Below are positions 47,346 through 57,877 of a DNA stretch of 64,000 bases, one piece after another. Position numbers and translations under genes: made by a program. Origin of the DNA: Combretum micranthum. Lineage: Eukaryota; Streptophyta; Magnoliopsida; Myrtales; Combretaceae. The stretch is from the NCBI GenBank assembly GCA_024138025.1, contig JAMXBD010000404.1, forward strand, positions 969,869 through 1,033,868. The letters run 5' to 3'. Under the pieces are notes generated by a model. That model saw nothing but the letters and a program-made list of their open reading frames with translations. It searched no databases and had not been told where the DNA came from. Positions within the stretch are counted from its first letter, which is position 1. Each line of letters starts with the position of its first letter.

Positions 47346-48789
47346 TGGTGGGTGTCGAATCCAACAAAATTAAATAACCTACTCTTAAAATTGTGTAAAT
47401 AGTAGTGAGCAGGATCGTCTCCACAGGGACTAGGGAAAATCTATCTCTATTTCAATAATCGCAAAAAGAGAAGAAAAATTGGGGGTTTTGTATAAACGAT
47501 TATTTAGAAAATAATTTATTTCTAAAACTAGAAAATACGTTTATTAATGTAAATTCAACAGCAATAAGTTCTAACCAAAGAATTATCACGGTTCAATTCA
47601 TAGAGATGATCATTGATGCAAAGATTGTTATTCTAATTCATGAATAAATTGGTTATGACTTTCAACAAGCTTGAAAATCTATCTCTCCTTAGAGTATTGA
47701 TAATCAAGATACAATCTTTAATTATTCCCTTATTGATTAGACAACCCTAAATAAGCTCTTAAGATTTAATCTATCAATAGCATTAATAATTAGAGAGACT
47801 ACCAACTCTAATCAATAGATCAAAAGCATGAACTATTTAAATTAGATCATAAATCACCATAACATAAATCAATCACTTATTCTGCAACCAATCATGTTAT
47901 TGTATTACTTATATTGGAACAATCAAACAATTACGGATTTAACGTTCTAAAAAACAATAATCGCTTTGTCAATCAAACAAATAAGCCTAATTCGTAATGA
48001 CCAATCAAAACAATTTTAACAATTCAAATAGATGAAATATGAATACTCATAAATAGAATAAACTCAATAAATCAATTGGATCTCACAATCTTTGATGAAT
48101 TGATCCCATAATAATCCTTGGCTAGATTGAGTAATTAGTTACTCATGATCAAAGAAAACAAAAGCTAGGGTTTCTTGAGAGTAAAAAGAACAAGAACAAT
48201 CAATCATGAATAAAGAATGAATCCCTTTTCTCTCTCCTACTTCTTTATATATATGAGATAAACATCAGATATAAAGAGTATTTTTCGCATAAAAGATGGC
48301 TGGAGACATGTCGCAACAAGGCTGGCAGCCATTAATCACTAAACAAGTGGTGCACGCGTGATGGCCGGCTCCATGGCCGGCGGCCATGATTCTCCCAATA
48401 TCGACCATTCTTCTAAAAAGATGGCTGGTATTGATTCTCCTCTTATGGCTGGCAGCTTTGGGTGTTCTGGACGAGTTTTGAACCTTGTATATCCTCCAAA
48501 TGTGTTTGCTATTGCTATAGTTCATGAGAAAACTAATAATAATGATAGCAAATCATCCCGAGTTTGGAATGAAATTGTGAGTACTTATGCATTCCATTGA
48601 AAGTGATATTGATCCATGAAGCTTGTTACAAACTCATGCCTAATTTCGCCAAATCGTTCCATTTACTTTATAAAACCTGAAACACGACATTAAACTTGAT
48701 TAAGTATCAATTCTTTTGGATTTCTATAAAATCAATAATAGAAATAACATATTTTACTCAATAAAAATTGAGTATATTCCGTCTTAACA
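47346..48789 (-). mobile_element. Solo LTR K, unrelated family, 1.44 kb
   Basis: Minus strand TGTTAAGACGG...CGACACCCACCA (TG...CA), with exact TGAAC duplication. A minus-strand TATATATAAAG box lies at 48244-48254. Near 47400-47440 it has GAGCAGGATCGTCTCCACAG, a motif common in plant LTRs. A self-complementary ACTCAATTTTTATTGAGT lies near its start. Repeated ATGGCCGGC motifs (48358-48390) make short open frames that I do not regard as genes. It is the youngest layer of this nest. Confidence 0.85.
48244..48254 (-). promoter_or_regulatory. TATA box of LTR K
   Basis: Minus-strand ATATATATAAA followed by a GA-rich leader. Confidence 0.45.
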
Positions 48790-49056
48790 TGAACATAAAA
48801 GAATCATAATGAACATAGAGGAATTATGATTATGAACAAAAACAAAGTATGAACCTATTGTTGCTTTCTTAACCTTCATGGTTTTAGAAAACACACATTA
48901 AGTTCATACTAAGTAGATGAACATGGAAACTTCTTGAAGAATTTTTACCTAAAGGAGATGAGCTAAAGAGAACTTCTTGGAGAGAAATTCTTGAGAGATT
49001 TTGAGAGAGTAACTTTAGTATAAAAGTGGTGTGAAAGAAGTGAAGGTATGAGGGGG

Positions 49057-49064
49057 TATTTATA
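49057..49064 (-). promoter_or_regulatory. TATA box of LTR R
   Basis: Minus-strand TATAAATA, about 65 bp downstream of the poly-C (minus-strand) tract. Confidence 0.55.
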
Positions 49065-49129
49065 GGAAAATGTGGGAGATAATTTGTGTTAATTAAATAA
49101 TTGAAAAATAAAACAATTTGAGGCATCAA

Positions 49130-49166
49130 GGGGGGGGGGGGGGGGGGGGGGGGGGGGTTTGGGGGG
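49130..49166. repeat. Poly-G tract in LTR R
   Basis: 28 consecutive G (49130-49157), TTT, then six G. The related LTR U has only a six-G run (AGAGAGGGGGGCGCC) at this place. Confidence 0.85.
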
Positions 49167-49849
49167 TGTGCTACTTTGGAAGGAAGAGAGGAGAAAAATT
49201 AATTTTTTTGTCTTTTGCTTAATTAAAAGTAAGAAATGAAAGATGTGAAATTGTATTGGAAATGAAAATGTGTAAGAAATAGGTGAATAGGTTGTAAGAA
49301 AAAGTAGAGATAGATGAATAGTGTAGAATAGTAGAAAATAGTGTAATGAAAAGTAGACATGACAATTAAATACCGGTAGTAGAAAATACACGTATAAAAG
49401 CGATATCTGATATTTTTAGCTACCGAAAAATTACGAAATTGATATTTTTGGAAATCTCATATTTTTATGAGTCTAACGGTATATTCGGAATATTTTTTCC
49501 TATTCCGAGCTCGGACACGTTTTTCAAGAGTCGGGTCCGATCGGGATCAAGGGACACTCGAATTTTGAAAAACTGATATTTTTATAAAACCTATAGCTAT
49601 TATGAACTATTATAACTAATTTTTCCAACTTCGTTTTCTAGGGCTTGAGAAAACGGTAATGCCGGACTTAAGTGGTTATGGTAAACTAGGGTTTGGTTGA
49701 CTCTGGAAAATCTGGTTGACTTCTGATTAGGGTTTGGGTCTTTAACTTGGAACTGAAAATTCAGAGACTTACAATATCATCAAGACTTCTTTTTACAAGA
49801 ATAAAAAATGATTTTCAAAAGTTACTTTCAAAAATAAAAATCATATTTT

Positions 49850-50700
49850 CGGATTTAGGCCAAGACATGGTTTGAAAACATGTTTTACAACTCAAAAATG
49901 AAGTTTTTATACAAGAAATGGAAAGCTCTTAAGATAGGATATGTAAATGATGATTTTTCCTAAGTTTAGATAGATTTTATCAAAAGATATGTTCAAAAAT
50001 AAATTTTGTAAATTCGGATCTCAACCAAGACCAATTTTAAAAACCCATTTTTCAACACCAAAATGAAAGATTTGTTTAGAAAATGAAAGGCTTATGGAAT
50101 AGGTATCAATAGGAGATGTTTTTGATAAGTAAATGGTAGATCTACTAATAGAGATTCTTAAAAATAGGAAGAAATTACAAAATATGAAATTTGAGTTTTA
50201 TCCAAATTTTATGATTTCGGATGGTTTCAAGACCATACCTTAAAAACCCTTTTATCAACTCCAAAACTTGTGTTTTATATGAAAAATGAAGAGTTTAGGT
50301 TATCGATATCATCAAGTAATGGTTTTTATAAATTAAGATGGGATTTGCTAAGAAAGATATGTAGAACAAGGAGTAGAAATAAAGTAGGAAATTTGAGTTG
50401 TTTGTTATTTTAGGAAATTCGTAATAATTGAGTAATGGTATGAAAACCCCTATTTTTCAAACTAAAAATGAAAGTTTTATTAAAGAAATGAAGTCCCTAG
50501 TGGCTAAGTATAGTTGAGCCTTAATTTTCTAAGTATCAAATGATTTTTACTTAAAGGAATCACCACAAAAACAATTTTTACAAAATTTGGATTTTGGGAT
50601 GAACTAGTTTTAAAAACATGTTTACAAAGTGTAAAATAGAATTTTTTATTGAAAAAAAAGGCCTTAGGGAATATACATAATGAAGGCTTAATTTTAACAA
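49850..50700. repeat. Degenerate tandem repeats in the intron-like part of LTR S
   Basis: At least five copies of a ~165-205 bp unit. Each has AAAACC(C/A)...T, a CAAAAATGAAAG-like core near 49893, 50059, 50262, 50462 and 50630, then GAAATGAA and a GATATAATCAT-like tail. LTR Z has related units at about 4400-4800 with ~163-bp spacing. Confidence 0.6.
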
Positions 50701-51240
50701 GAATAAATAAATTTTATCAAGGATTTTTTCTAAAAACAAGTGGGGATTGTCAAGAATACAAGACTAGCCTTTCGAAGTTGATTTTTCATAAAGTCTTACA
50801 AAGAAAAAGTTTTCTAAAAATTTCTTTTATTCAATATTATCAAGAACATGTATATATATATATATATATATATCTCATGACATATCATTTATGTTAGTAA
50901 CTTGTTCATATTGCATGTATACTTGCTTTGGATAGCAGAAACTTCATGAACTTTTATAAATCAATTTTCTAAATTGGCTTTTGCTACTGTTCTGATCTGA
51001 TCCAATCTTTCGAAGCTTCAAGGTTTTCAAAACTTAAATATGATATTAGAATTAGATAAATCTTTCGAAGTAGATCGAAATCGATATATAATTTGCTAAA
51101 TTCCGAGTTAAAACGGTCAAGTTATGGCCGTTTTAAGTTGGAATTTCTGCTTAGGACGAGAATTATGAGTTTGATAGTTGTATGAAATAGAATAGATTAG
51201 TTTAATTTGAAATACTTATTAGGGTATTTCTTCCTTTTTA

Positions 51241-51285
51241 GGTGACCTTGAAATTGACGATTCCCTACCAGATTACTTTTACTAG
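51241..51285 (+). other. LTR terminal mini-exon, copy in S
   Basis: 45 nt: GDLEIDDSLPDYFY-stop after acceptor TTCCTTTTTAG. One codon shorter than the other copies, with the reading frame kept. Confidence 0.5.
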
Positions 51286-52357
51286 GAGACCGGTGATCCA
51301 ATGGCCGAGTGAGTTTTCTTCTCATTTTGATACCTTGTTTGTGCTTGTAGCTAGTTGCATTAGAATTATAAGAATAAGATAAAAGCCGATATGAATGGGG
51401 TTGGGATAATCGATGAGATTTTGATGTATGTATGCCAAAGAATACTAAAGCATATCGAAACCATGATTCGATTGGATAATTGTACTGTTCATATTATTTA
51501 TGTTTATGTGTATGATATTGGTTGGTCACTCTAAAGAATGTATGAATGATTTGACGTAAGCAAAAATTAAATTGGTCATGCATTGCATCGGACATGTTGC
51601 ATTTGGTAGCATGCTACTCCTACGCAGGTCGATCGGTATGGTCCAAGAACTCGTTTGGATAATAAGACCCAATATCAGAGCTCATTCATAGGGAACTAAA
51701 GCACACTAGGGATGCATTCCTTGTGTGAGCCTAGCCGAGTTGAGTGCTATGAGCCGAGGGGCTTGGGAACTAGTAGCTGTCGTGTAGACTTTCAATACCA
51801 TCCCTAACTCAAGATACGGAGGGCGTAAATCCGTTCTGTATATGGGTTTCGGATACCCATACATAATTGTCTGCTCATGTGTTTATTCATGTATAGCATA
51901 TGGATGATTTATAACTTGCTTGTTATGGTATGAAATTAAGGGAATTCTCACTAAGCTAGTGTAACTTATACCCCAATAGATGTTTGAATGAACATGTTAT
52001 CTTAAGAATGCTACTTAGGGACCGAGATGGTTGGAGTCGAATATGACTTCGGGATTTCGACAGGAAGTAAGAATTCTTGAAGATATTAGCTAGGTTTTGT
52101 GAAATGTTTTGTAATAGTTTATGTAGTGAAATCTGTGGATGAAATGTAATTAAAGTATAGTGAATTGTATTTCCTTTACATTGTTACTCAAGTTGTATCA
52201 ATATAAAACATATCACTCCGATGTGTCTCCTCCATGTGTTAGACGCCTTGTACATGGTATGGAAGCCTTCGCGTGACTGAGGTGGTCATTCTTAGGCTTT
52301 AATTTTATGTATGACGGACTGCTATGTTTAGGGTACCTTTCAGGGCATGACAGATAT

Positions 52358-53695
52358 CCACAAAAGGAAGAGTGCCTTAGCTTGATCTTTAAGACCATCT
52401 GGAGGAACCTTTGTAAACAAAGCTGGAAACGGTAATGGGAATAGAAGTCGTACTAGATCTTTAATGCCCGTGTTAAGGATCTATAACTTGGACAGGCAAT
52501 GGATGTGCGAGGAGATAAAGGATGAAGGGATGGAGTTAGAAAAGAATGTTTTTGTATTTTCATAAGATATAAGGAAAAGAATGTAGACGTTAGAAAATAA
52601 GAAAGTAGAACCTTGGAATGAGAAATAGGAAGTAAGTAACTTCGTCTTGAACATTGGAAATATACAAGTAGCTCATCAAACCGCTTATTCCCTTTTTTGA
52701 TTCTGGAGCAACTCATTCTTTTATTATGACTAGTTTAGCCAAGAAAATTGGATTACCCATAACTGCGACTACTCTAGTTTTAAGATAAAGACCCCCATAG
52801 GTAGTGTCGTAGTGACAAGAGAGATATTAAGAAATTGTCCTTTGGTAATTGAAGGATGTTCTTCTACCCATGATCTCATAGTGTTGGAAATGGATAAGTA
52901 TGAAGTGATTTTAGGTATAAGTTGGTTATCCCGTACAAAAGCCACTGTCGATAGTCAAAATAAGAAGGTAGAATTTATGGAGCAAAATGGGAAAAAAGCC
53001 CTATTTGTTAGTGAGTCTGCAATTTCGAAAGGGAACGAGTTATGTTCATTTGAGTTAATAGAGGAAGTTAGAGATGAGATTGATAGTTATGTTGGTAGTA
53101 TGGAGGAAGGAAAAGAGGAACCTATCTTGGATGACATTCCTGTTGTCAACAAGTTTCCAAATGTCTTTCCAGATGAATTACCTGGTTTGTTGCCAAAATG
53201 AAAAATCAGCTTCAAGATTGATTTGGTAGCCAACACAGAACCCATATCAAAGGCATCGTATCATATGGCACCCATAGAACCAAAAGAGCTAAAGAAGCAA
53301 CTACAAGACCTGCTAGATCAAGGATATTAGATCAAGCGTCTCGCCATAAGAAGCCTCGGTGTTGTTCGTGAAGAGGAAGGATGGATCCATGAGACTGTGT
53401 ATAGCTTATCGAGAGCTTAACAAAGTTACAATCAAGAATAAGTACCTGTTGCTGAGAATCAACGATCTTTTTTATTAGTTACAAGGAGCAAGCGTGTTTT
53501 TACACATCAATTTGCGTTGTGGATACCATTAGTTATGGATTAAGCCATAAGATGTATCAAAGATAGCTTTTCAGATAAGATATGAGCACTATGAGTTTTT
53601 GATGATGCCATTTGGATTAACAAATGCACCAACTGCCTTATGGATTTGAGGAACCAAGTGTACAAACCATTATTGGACAATTGTGTTATAGTGTT
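52358..53695 (+). pseudogene. pol: Ty3/gypsy G2 protease and reverse transcriptase, broken
   Basis: After the gag linker a protease with an intact active-site FDSGATHSF lies near 52697, continuing to YEVILGISWLS and on to a 129-codon open stretch (52812-53201) ending in FPDELPGL. Reverse transcriptase follows, with recognisable [16 protein letters not shown] (the usual Asp of CIDYR is Ala) and [16 protein letters not shown]. Several stops and shifts interrupt it. It stops just before the catalytic YIDD/FIDD box, where LTR C begins. Order and spacing show that it is the same element as the gag pieces at 28873 and 42100. Confidence 0.85.
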
Positions 53696-56600
53696 TGTAA
53701 TACCCTAAATTATATGTCCACTTAAATTTTGGTAATTTTTAAATGAATAATAATGTCTTATGGAAGTTTTGAAAAATGTCCAAAAAATCATCTTTTTTTT
53801 TTGTAAATTTAAGTATCAGTAATTACAAATAGTTAATAAAAGAAGTAATCAAAATAAAAAATTTACAGATTATATATATATATATGCATATACAAGATCT
53901 ATATCAAAGAAATATTTTCATCAAGATATAATAATAATAGTATGATTAATATATGAACTAGGGACAATTTAATTATTAATTAGGTCAAAAAATATCAAAA
54001 CATTAATAACTTAAACTGGTAAAAAAAATTATAATTTATTATAATATATATTAAAGCTGAAAAATGAAAGTCTTAAAATAATATTTTAAATATACCATAA
54101 TATTCAGAATATTTAATATAATAGATAAGTAACTTTATATATTAAACAATGAAAAGCACATATTTATAAAAGCTCATTATTATACATATCAGATATACCC
54201 AAAAGTGGGTATTTGTCGGTTATCTATGTAAACTTGGAGGCTACGGAATTTTTTTTCATAAAAAACATTGGAAAAAACTATATTACTAAGCCAATGTATT
54301 AATAATATGGCGCATGGAAGACATCCTACACCTGCTGGACACCCAAAATTACAAAAAGAGGGACATAAGTTATATAACAAGACAAGTTGCATCCTCTTCT
54401 TCTTTCTAAAAAAATAATACCTGACAATTTATAAATTATTTTGCCTACAGTTTAGTGACTAATAACATACCTGATAAGATTCCGGAATACAAATTTGCCA
54501 ATCTTAAAAAAATAAATAAATAAAATAATAAAGATAGGTAAATAATAAAATTAAAATTAAACACTTATGAACGATTTTCAAAATGTATTTGAAAAAACTT
54601 TAAAAAAAAAGGAATTACATACCTTACATTATTAATATTAAAGAGTACAAAATTCAAAATAATGCAAGCCAAAGAATGTACGCTTGGCTTTTACTTCATA
54701 AACTATAAGTGTCCATAATAATAAAATTTATAATAAATTATGCCATATGATGTCATTTTGTCCTAGCTTAATAAACTCCTTAAGGAAGGGAAACATATAT
54801 TTTTGGTTTCCCTTGTCTCCTTCTCCGTTTTCATCTACAACTAGAAGCGGAATCGACATTAATGAGCCTAAACAAAAATACAAGGGGTCTGCCAGTTCCT
54901 TCCAGGTTAAAAAAAAAAAAAATCCATGAAGGAGCAATTACGAAAAATATTTCACCGTATGAAACTCTAAAAGTGTAACTACTAATGAATTGAGAAAGTG
55001 AAGCTCCTGCCTCCTCTTTATGACCGTGAAAAGCATAGGAAAAAAAAAAGAGTCAATAGGCTAGAGATATCCTTGATATAGCAATATCTTAACATTAAAT
55101 GTTATGGGATAAATATCCTCACACTAGATCTCTTTGTTCACTTTGTATTCCTCAAATATTCTTCTTGCTGTCCACAAGAGTCAAGAAAACGATGTTGGCA
55201 AATAAAGTTCATTTATTGCTGATTGCAAAAGTTCAACTTAATTAAGGCTTGTATCAACTCACTCTCATCTTCTCTTTTTCGTGAAGACTCCTTCCGCTGC
55301 CAAAGCCCAACATCCAAACAATGATTAGCCATCAAGCAGGTGGGTATGGGGTTGTACTTAAAAGAGTATCGTCAAAATCAATTACTAACTACTCCAAAAT
55401 TTACAACGAAATGACAAACCAATTACCCACAAATTTCCAATTAAATTAATGCCCATTTCCTGACACTTTTGTTATCCTTTTTGCCTTCCGAAGCAAGGAT
55501 CGGCCAAGCTGCCACACGCAACTATATATATACATATATACATATGTCCCCCCACAAACTTCTTCTTCTTCTTTTACTCTTAAAGGCTGCTATGTCCACA
55601 CCATTTATCTCTCATTCTCCCTATCCATCTTTCTTTCTATCTTATTATTATTTCTTTGCCTCACCGAGAGCTCCAAAGGAGGCCATGCCGCATCACGCAA
55701 ACACATACACATATAATATACATATCATCCACGAACATTTCTGGCTAAGAAGATCACCCCCTACAAGCCACATCATCACCATCTTTCTCCTCCTTTTCTG
55801 GACCCAGCCAACAAGCCACCGTCCAGCGTCATTCTCTTTTATTTTGTATTCATTTTCCTTCTCCAGCAGAGTGATGTCAAGACTACCCGCAACCACACCA
55901 GGACATCATCCCTCTCTCTCTTCTTTTTGAATTTTCATTCCAGACGATCGAGGAAGAGCTTGTTGGATCAAGAGTTATCCATCATCAAGTAAGCAACTTT
56001 TTTGAACATTTTGAGAGTCGTTTAAGAAATCTTCAAATCATGTTTACATTATCTTCCATATGACCCATACCGCAAAGTGATAGTCATGGGAAATTACAAA
56101 TCCTAAGAAGATGGTATTTAGAATTACAACAGAAAAATAAAATGAAATAAAAAGAAAAACTAATATTTATAGAAGTAGGCTAGACTATGAGCTATGGTGA
56201 ATGTCAAGTGGATAGTTGTTTTGTCTAATAAAATCACTTTAAACGAGAGGGATAAGATCAACCCTTTTCTCCTTGACCTTGCCCGAGACACAGAGAGCAG
56301 GGAAGGAAACATCACGGTGAATCTGCCCCTGTGTCATATTTCAAAATAAATATAATTATTATACTATCTTAAATCTCCCTAAGAAATGCCGAGTGCAACC
56401 TATGTAGAGGGGATAATTTTACAAATTTTATTTAAAAAGAATAATAATAATAATAGTAATAATATTAGTAGTAATAAATTAAATAACAATAAAGCTTTAA
56501 GAATATATATCATGAGTAGGTATAATAAAAATAGTTATAAGTAGTCTGTGTGCAAATGAAGATGTCTGTGTGCAAATGAAGATAGCAAACTACCTATATC

Positions 56601-56760
56601 TCAAAAGTAATCAGTTATAGCTTAGGGAAAACAATATCCTAAATAATTAATATATTAGCAGTACAAATTTTCATATTAGATAAAATCATATATTTGACAT
56701 ATAATGAAAATGTTTTTATTGTTGGTACGAGGAGCATAATAAATTATCTATATTTTATAA
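53696..56760 (+). repeat. LTR C, left end plus body, right end not found
   Basis: Starts TGTAATACCCTAAATT exactly where the G2 reverse transcriptase stops (preceding bases GTGTT). The AT-rich body has an ACTATATATATACATA promoter-like stretch near 55523 and a CT-rich leader ending at a donor-like ATCAA/GTAAGC near 55990. A 153-codon open frame (55469-55930) is low-complexity, follows no known family and lies in this leader, so I do not call it a gene. No closing CA with a GTGTT duplication is visible before the copia element, so C is truncated or continues beyond it. Confidence 0.5.
56544..56583. repeat. Perfect tandem duplication, 2 x 20 bp
   Basis: GTCTGTGTGCAAATGAAGAT is repeated twice without mismatch. 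Confidence 0.9.
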
Positions 56761-57364
56761 TGTTGGGTATCTAGTGCAGCAGAAATAATAAAATGCGAGG
56801 CGGATAACTGATAAATAAAAAATACGGGCAAAGCAAATAAAATAAATAATATGACACCAAAAAATTTAACGTAGTTCACCCTTAAATTCGGGCTACGTCC
56901 ACGGGACCAACTCCAAAATTTTTCTTTCATTAAAATAGTGGGCTTACAAGAGAGAAACTTCTCTGGAATAATATTCTAGAGATATAATGCAAATAAAATA
57001 AATCTAAAAATAGTGACACCCAAGTGTTTTTAAAAACACTCTAAATAAATCCTCATTGTTTTATCACTCCCCAAAATATTCTCTCTCACACAAAACACTC
57101 AAAATTCCTCAAGAGAGTATTTTATCTTGGCTCATGCACACACATATTTCTCCTCATGCGTGTACATATGTCCTCTCTATGCAAAACCAAAAGGACATGA
57201 TGTCCTTTTATAGCCTTATATTGGCGGTTGCAATTATCAGCAGTGGAGAAGCAAATTCAACAACAACTTTGACTTTTCAATGCATTAATTAGCTTGAAAG
57301 ATTTGTCATTCCAACACATAATTGTTTGTCTCAAGTTGCATCTTTCAAGGAGATGAAAACAACA
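56761..57364 (-). mobile_element. Copia element 3' LTR
   Basis: 604 bp. On the minus strand it starts TGTTGTTTTCATC and ends CTAGATACCCAACA, giving TGTTG...CAACA inverted ends. It aligns with the 5' LTR at 63172-63725 with scattered differences (by eye several percent), so the insertion is not recent. The flanking TATAA (56756-56760) would be the target duplication, but its partner lies beyond the truncated 5' LTR. Confidence 0.85.
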
Positions 57365-57375
57365 ATTCTCCACTG
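57365..57375 (-). other. Copia polypurine tract
   Basis: Minus-strand CAGTGGAGAAT immediately upstream of the 3' LTR start. Purine-rich and in the expected place for plus-strand priming. Confidence 0.55.
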
Positions 57376-57429
57376 CTAAAATATCGCGTGCTGACTTCGA
57401 TATATATATATTTTTATAATAATAATAAT

Positions 57430-57850
57430 ATAGTCCCTTATGTAGGAGGATTTACCAACGATTCTTTTCCTCCCGACTACATGAAGAGCTCCACCAATCC
57501 TACTGCTAATCGACAGTATTCAAACTTATTTCTTGAAAGAATCTTTGTCGCCATGTCTAATTCATTTTCATCAGTATGGGTCTTTTCAAGCTGTAGTAGC
57601 TTCTTCTCTAATACATCTCTAATCCAGTGATATCTTACAATATGTTTTGATATGGAATGAAAGGAGGAATTCTTTCCAAGATGAATTGCACTTTAACTAT
57701 CATAAAATAACTCATATTTCTATTGGTGGAAATCAAGTTCATTTAAGAACTTTTTCATCCATAGCAACTCCTTACATGCTTCAGTTGCTGCAATAAACTT
57801 TGCTTCAGTTGTTGAGAGGGCAACACATTTTTGTAATCATAATTGCCATG
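57430..57850 (-). pseudogene. Copia RNase H C-terminal part
   Basis: Minus-strand frames with SRLQKCVALSTTEAK, ACKELLW and SKHIVRYHWIRD are the conserved RNase H end of Ty1/copia pol. Reading requires frame changes, and the segment begins at the poly-C run at 57857. Confidence 0.75.
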
Positions 57851-57856
57851 ACCCCA

Positions 57857-57875
57857 CCCCCCCCCCCCCCCCCCC
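57857..57875. repeat. Poly-C run (19 C) in copia RNase H
   Basis: It sits where pol normally encodes a short Gly-rich turn before SW. The partner run lies at 59432-59451 at the junction of the internal duplication. Confidence 0.85.
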
Positions 57876-57877
57876 AC

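Larger units (their letters stand above)
48795..49773 (-). mobile_element. Solo LTR R (family A), 5' part
   Basis: The minus strand starts TGTAAGTCTCTG at 49773. It contains the U3 block (49395-49550), the 28-G run, TATA 49057-49064, the leader with donor CCTTTAG/GTAAAA near 48950 and the ATGAAGGTTAAGAAAGCAAC block, and joins the K insertion point at 48794. Confidence 0.88.
49779..52352 (+). mobile_element. Solo LTR S (family A), 3' part
   Basis: Resumes S after R. It contains degenerate tandem repeats (about 49890-50700), a (TA)n tract (50851-50873), the conserved box (51058-51147), a 15-codon mini-exon (51241-51285) and the terminal block, ending CAGGGCATGACA at 52352. Confidence 0.85.

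Noticed and set aside
48265..48600. Open frames with repeated MAG motifs
   Set aside because: They come from a short ATGGCCGGC repeat inside LTR K, with no conserved pattern.
55469..55930. 153-codon open frame as a protein gene
   Set aside because: Low-complexity Leu/Ser/His-rich translation of a CT-rich LTR leader, no recognisable domain, and it lies inside LTR C.
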